The notes under the pieces: generated by a model
The model's input: the letters and a program-made list of their open reading frames with translations, nothing else
Database searches by the model: none
What the model was told of the DNA's origin: nothing
DNA from: Tetrastigma voinierianum
Taxonomy: Eukaryota; Streptophyta; Magnoliopsida; Vitales; Vitaceae
NCBI GenBank assembly: GCA_016808115.1
Contig: JAEQBH010009483.1
Location: 1-64,000 of the forward strand
Reading direction: 5' to 3'
DNA length: 64,000 nucleotides
Made by a program: the position numbers and the translations under genes
In this document: one piece after another, positions 59,854 to 64,000 of the stretch
Layout: each line of letters opens with the position of its first letter
How positions within the stretch are numbered: position 1 is the stretch's first letter

Positions 59854-60525
59854 GCATTCTTGTGCAACGTCGGAACCATGCACCACCCTAGACCACAATG
59901 GGTGTCGGGAGGGCAAGCGAGAAGCAACGTCGTCGTACATACGCGTCTAGCGATGAGCAACAAGCGCTCGGGCAATAGTGTGATCTTTAGATCCCATGCG
60001 GGTGTTAGGTTCGCGTCAGAAACACGAGCCATCATCATAATGGCCCATTGGCAAACCCAGCCGTAGTCGCAGCACGTGGGAGTACATAGAGCACGATGTT
60101 CGGCACCGGTCACCTGCCCCCATGAGCAGAGCTGATGGAAAACAACGACCGAGAGAAAATTCCATCGATTGGGAAGGCAACCACGAGGAACCATTATTGT
60201 TGATGCCCAAGGCAGTTAAAGCGCTTGTAGCTAGAATGAGGAGGGGCGTGGGGCGATAGTTCGTTGCACGAGCAAGGCCTACCTGACCCACATTACCCAA
60301 ACACCACTCACACGCCATCAGGTTGACTTCAAGATGCACCACACACCGAACCGTGACTGTTGGGAGTTGTCTCCTAAGAGCGCGGAAGCGACAAGTGATG
60401 CCTTTGTAGTGTATTATAGGCATGAGAAGATAATAACACTATTTCAGTAGCCCAGAGATAGTTGGTGACAACGAAGACAAGCACAGGCAATGGTGCAAGC
60501 CTAAGCGAGGTCTAAGCCACCATGT
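59854..60525 (-). other. 5'ETS, 18S-proximal low-repeat part (unit 4)
   Basis: CTAGACCACAATGGGTGTCG at 59889, GTTGGGAGTTGTCTCCTAAG at 60360 and GATAATAACACTATTTC near 60429. No gene is supported. Confidence 0.78.
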
Positions 60526-62164
60526 CTAGGCAATGAACTTCTTAGAACTGCAGAGTGTCTAGAGCATGTGGCGTAGTGCTAGGCCGAGGCACCATGTCTA
60601 GGCATGCACTCGTGACACGTGCCTAGGCATGTCATGGCACTAGTCCGGGCAGTGTAGGCAAGGCACTAGGGGAGGAACCGTGCACAAGGCAAAGGCGCAA
60701 GCAAGGGAACCTTGCCTAGGCAGGCACTAAACCAAGGAACCTTGCCCTGAGCAAGGCATAAACCGAGGAACCACGCCTAGGCATGTGTAGCACCATGCTG
60801 AGCATGCCACTAGGCAGGCTTCATGCTGGTGTGCACTAGGACAGGCACGGAGTGCCTAGCCAAGGCACTGGCGGAGCACCATGGCTGGGAGCGAGAGGCA
60901 TGCTTTGCAGTGTGGGGGAACATCAGTCTATGGGCTTGGGAGACGGGGGCCAGCTGACATGGCGTCTTAGGCAGCAGTCGACAAAGGCGCATGGGAGAGC
61001 TATAGCGAGTTATTGTCTAGGTATGCGGGCAATCGGATGTCGAGGACTTGGGGTGGCATATGAACGCGCCCATGCCACAAGTGGCATGGGTGTGTGCGCC
61101 CGAGGGCGGCACGCAGGCGGCGTGCCTGGGCCATGGCACCATGCCTAGCGAGCCTTGGCCAGGGCACCATGCTAGGCATTGCACTGGCGGGGCATCGCGC
61201 TGAGCATGCACTGGGTGAGAGGCACCTTGCTGAGCAAGGCGGCGAGCACCATGGCCGGGCATGCGCCTAAGCGGGCACCGCCGTTAGCGCAGGCGAAGGC
61301 CGGAGTGCTAGGCATGAACTAGGCCAAGCACCGTGTTTAGTCCATGTGCACTGAGCCGAGGCACCTACTGTCTAAGCATGCACTGGGCCGGGCGCCTGTC
61401 GAGAAGGAGCATGCACTAGGCCCCGAGGCCTGCTGTCGAGGGGGGCATGCACTAGTAGGGCACCATGCCGGGGCAGGAGCCCAGGCCGAGGCGCCTGTCG
61501 AGGGCATGCACTGGGCCGGGAGCACCTGCTGTCCTGGGCATGCACTAGGTCGAGGCACCTGTCTGGGCATGCCAGTGACGGGGAGGCACCTGTCCGAGGG
61601 CATGTAGGCTGAGGCACCATGCCCGGGCAAGGGGCACTGGGCCAAGGCACCTGTCTAGGCATGCACTGGGGCGAGGGCCTGTCGAGGCATGCACTGGTAG
61701 GGCGTGCCCGGAGCAGGGGCGGGACAGCCGAGGGCACCGATGTCTGGGCAGGGTGCTAGGCGGGGGCACCGTGCCAACAGTCTTGAGTAGGGCGCCATGT
61801 CTGACGGATTGCTATCTTGGGCACCATCTGGGCGGGTGCTAGGCGAGGCCATGTCTAGGCAAAGGTACCCAGGCGGGCGGGCACCCGTGCCGGGCTGAGG
61901 CGGGGGCAGCCAGGGCGCCGTGTCTGGGCGGGTGCTGGCGGGGGCGCCGTGCCCGACAGGGTGCTGGCGGGGGCGCCGTATGCAGGCGGGTGCTATCTTG
62001 GGGCACCGTGTCTGGGCGGGTGCTAGGCCAGGAGCGCCATGTCTGGGCAGGTGCTAAGAGTGGGAGCGCACGTCTGGGCATGCACTGGGCCGGGCTGTGT
62101 CTGGGCAGGGTGCTGGGCCGGTGCCGTGCCCGGGCAAGGTGCTAAGCAGGTGCCTGGGGCGCTG
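60526..62164 (-). repeat. Type A IGS subrepeat array (unit 4)
   Basis: GGCACC...GTCTAGGCATGCACTAGG repeats; GTGCTATCTTGGGGCACC variants near 61810 and 61995, again on the M2 side. Confidence 0.8.
60885..61130 (-). repeat. ETS module M1 (unit 4)
   Basis: GGCATGCTTTGCAGTGTGGG, GTCGACAAAGGCGCATGGGA, GCAATCGGATGTCGAGGACT and an intact palindrome CCCATGCCAC / GTGGCATGGG at 61069-61090. Confidence 0.75.
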
Positions 62165-62470
62165 GGCGGAGTGATGGAGGCAGGGGCATGCCTTGGCTCG
62201 AAGCAGCGTGGGGGAAAGCGTGGGGAGGCGAGGCATGCGCAGCGTGGGGAGCGTCCGTCCATAGGCTTGGGCGTATGGAGCCTTGACATGGCATCTTGAG
62301 GCAGCAGTCGACAACGGCTGGCGTGGGAGAGCAACGCTGGGGTCATTGTACAGCTCTGCCGGCTGTGTCGGATGTCGAGGCTTGTGGGTGGCATGAGCCC
62401 ATGCCACGGTGGCATGGGTGTGTGCGCCGGCGGCACGCGAGGCTGCGTGCTAGGCCGGTGCCAAACCCAC
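62165..62470 (-). repeat. ETS module M2 (unit 4)
   Basis: GGGGCATGCCTTGGCTCGAA, TTGACATGGCATCTTGAGGC, GTCGACAACGGC and the palindrome CCCATGCCACGGTGGCATGG at 62398-62417. Confidence 0.75.
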
Positions 62471-62592
62471 GTAGAGGCAACCACCCTTAAGGAAACAATA
62501 TAAGCCTTTGGAAAAATGCGGAGGAGACATCCACACGTAGCGAAGACATAATGGCAAATTTTAACCGGAAGCGATTTTAATCCCGTTTTTCG
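62471..62592 (-). promoter_or_regulatory. Candidate Pol I promoter block (unit 4)
   Basis: AACAATATAAGCCTTTGGAA at about 62494, GGAGGAGACATCC and CATAATGGCAAATTTTAACC at 62547. Same order as in the other spacers. Confidence 0.4.
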
Positions 62593-63100
62593 CGATTCTC
62601 TTTATAATAATTATACATGGCCAAGAAAAAAAGAAGAAAAAATTTGGCCATGAGAAAATATTTATTTTTATTTATTTACTAGAAAAATAGGGGAAAATAA
62701 GGAAAATAGGAAAATAGTAAAATATTTTAAAATTCATTTTTCACATGGGAAAAAATATTTGGGACCAAATTGATCGATTTGAAGTGGAGGAAATATTTTT
62801 ATTTTAATTTGTTACTGAAAAATAGGCGAAAATAGGTGAAAACGAGGGGAAAAATAGGGAAAAGAGGGGAAAATAGGAAAGAATTGATTTAAAGATTTGA
62901 CTACTGGAATGCAATATTTTACTATAAAATATTAATGTTGATAATATTTTAAATGAAAAAGTGATAATTTTAAAATTTTTTTTCTCTAAAAATATAGGAA
63001 TATAGGGAAAACATGGGAAAGAGTATTGAAAAACATTTTTGTCATAGAATGATATTTGAACAATGAATGAGGAAGAAACAATGGAATAAAAACGAGCTGG
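62593..63100. other. AT-rich IGS island (unit 4)
   Basis: TCTTTATAATAATTATACAT near 62599, GGGGAAAATAGGAAAG near 62867 and TATAAAATATTAATG near 62923, where the 14-bp palindrome is damaged. No gene is seen. Confidence 0.85.
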
Positions 63101-64000
63101 TTAGGGGCGATTAAGGCATAGGTGCGGAAAGCCACCAATATTGTGGGTGCAATGGCATGGAGGACAACAGGGTGTGGCACCATCAATATTAAAGGCGCCC
63201 TATCAATATTGCAAATTGCATTTCTTGTACGATGGAGCGGGTTGCGGAGTAGGCGTGTAAAGCACTAGGCGAGGCACCGTGTGTCATGGCATGGCGTGCA
63301 ATAGCACTAGGCGAGGCCCGTGTCTAGGCATGACAAAGCACTAGGCAGAGCCCACATGTCTAGGCATGGCGCCAGCGCTGGCGTAGAGGCCCGTGTGTCT
63401 GGCGCGACAAGCGTAGACCGGCCATATGTCTGGGCGTGGCGCGCACTAGGCCGGGGCCGTGTGTCTATGCATGGCATGCCATAGCGCACTAGGCGCGAGC
63501 CGGGTGTGTCTAGGCATGGCATGCCATAGCACTAGCCAGCCCACCCGAGGCCGGGCCCGGGTGTGTCTAGGCATGGCATGCCATAGCACTACCAGGCGCC
63601 CGGCGCGAGACGTGTCTAGGCATGGCATGCCATAGCACTAGCCCGAGGCCCCGGGTGTCTAGGCATGGCATGCCATAGCACTAGCCCGAGGCCCCGTGTG
63701 TCTAGGCATGGCATGCCATAGCACTAACCCAGGAGCCCAGGCGCGGAGGCCGTGTGTCTAGGCATGGCATGCCATAGCACTTGGCGGGGAGGCCCCGTGT
63801 GTCTAGGCATGGCATGCCATAGCACTAGCCCGAGGCCGGCGCGGGCCCCGTGTGTCTAGGCATGGCATGCCGCATAGCACTAGCCCGGGCCCGAGCCCCG
63901 TGTCTAGGCATGGAATGCCGTAGCACTAACCCAGGAGCCCAGTGTGTCTAGGCATGGCATGCCATAGCACTGGCCAGGAGCCCGGCGCGGAGGCCCCGTG
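63101..64000 (-). repeat. Type B IGS subrepeat array (unit 4, runs off the window)
   Basis: Lead-in GATTAAGGCATAGGTGCGGA at 63109, then the most regular B repeats of the window from 63460 to 63990: GTCTAGGCATGGCATGCCAT plus AGCACTAGCCCGAGGCCC, period alternating around 43-66 bp. Confidence 0.87.

Overview
The window is a stretch of nuclear 45S ribosomal DNA from a land plant, probably a seed plant. It holds four units in tandem head-to-tail order plus the upstream spacer of a fifth. All rRNA genes lie on the minus strand, so each unit reads 25S, ITS2, 5.8S, ITS1, 18S, 5'ETS/IGS on the plus strand. Plant origin is inferred from the 18S and 25S signature stretches, the 18S-5.8S-25S order, the ITS1 core (GGCGT...ACGCCAAGGAA on the minus strand), an IGS built of short subrepeats around an AT-rich island, and plant-type LTR retrotransposons. 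The species cannot be named from what is visible. No host protein-coding gene is present; the long open frames over the rRNA and spacer repeats are incidental.

Layout. 1-6727: last bases of an 18S 5' end and a full spacer. Unit 1: 25S 6728-9906, 5.8S 10152-10290, 18S 10551-12300, spacer to 18993. Unit 2: 25S 18994-22177, 5.8S 22439-22575, 18S 22836-29193 split by a 4.6 kb LTR element, spacer to 35934. Unit 3: 25S 35935-39142, 5.8S 39384-39526, 18S 39796-41557, spacer to 48207. Unit 4: 25S 48208-51345, 5.8S 51594-51725, 18S 51981-59853 split by a 6.15 kb Ty3/gypsy element, spacer running off the end. Without insertions each unit is about 12.1-12.3 kb.

Each spacer, read from 18S upstream, holds: (i) about 0.6 kb of low-repeat 5'ETS; (ii) type A subrepeats (about 30 bp, GGCACCATGTCTAGGCATGC core) with two copies (M1, M2) of a roughly 250-330 bp module carrying a conserved palindrome; (iii) a conserved roughly 120 bp block, the best candidate for the Pol I promoter; (iv) an AT-rich island of about 0.5 kb; (v) type B subrepeats with the palindrome ATGGCATGCCAT; (vi) a short conserved link; (vii) type C subrepeats; (viii) a low-repeat block and 3'ETS next to the following 25S.

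The most striking observation is that two apparently unrelated LTR retrotransposons, one with a recognisable Ty3/gypsy gag-pol and one with no recognisable protein, sit at the same nucleotide of 18S, in the same orientation, each flanked by a 5-6 bp duplication of the same target bases. This suggests an integration hot spot or target-specific integration into 18S rDNA.

Caution: universally conserved rRNA stretches carry scattered indels and substitutions that differ between units, and the genes are 2-7% shorter than normal. The sequence looks like an unpolished long-read assembly. Reading frames and single-base differences should not be over-read, and boundaries are good to about 10-30 bases.
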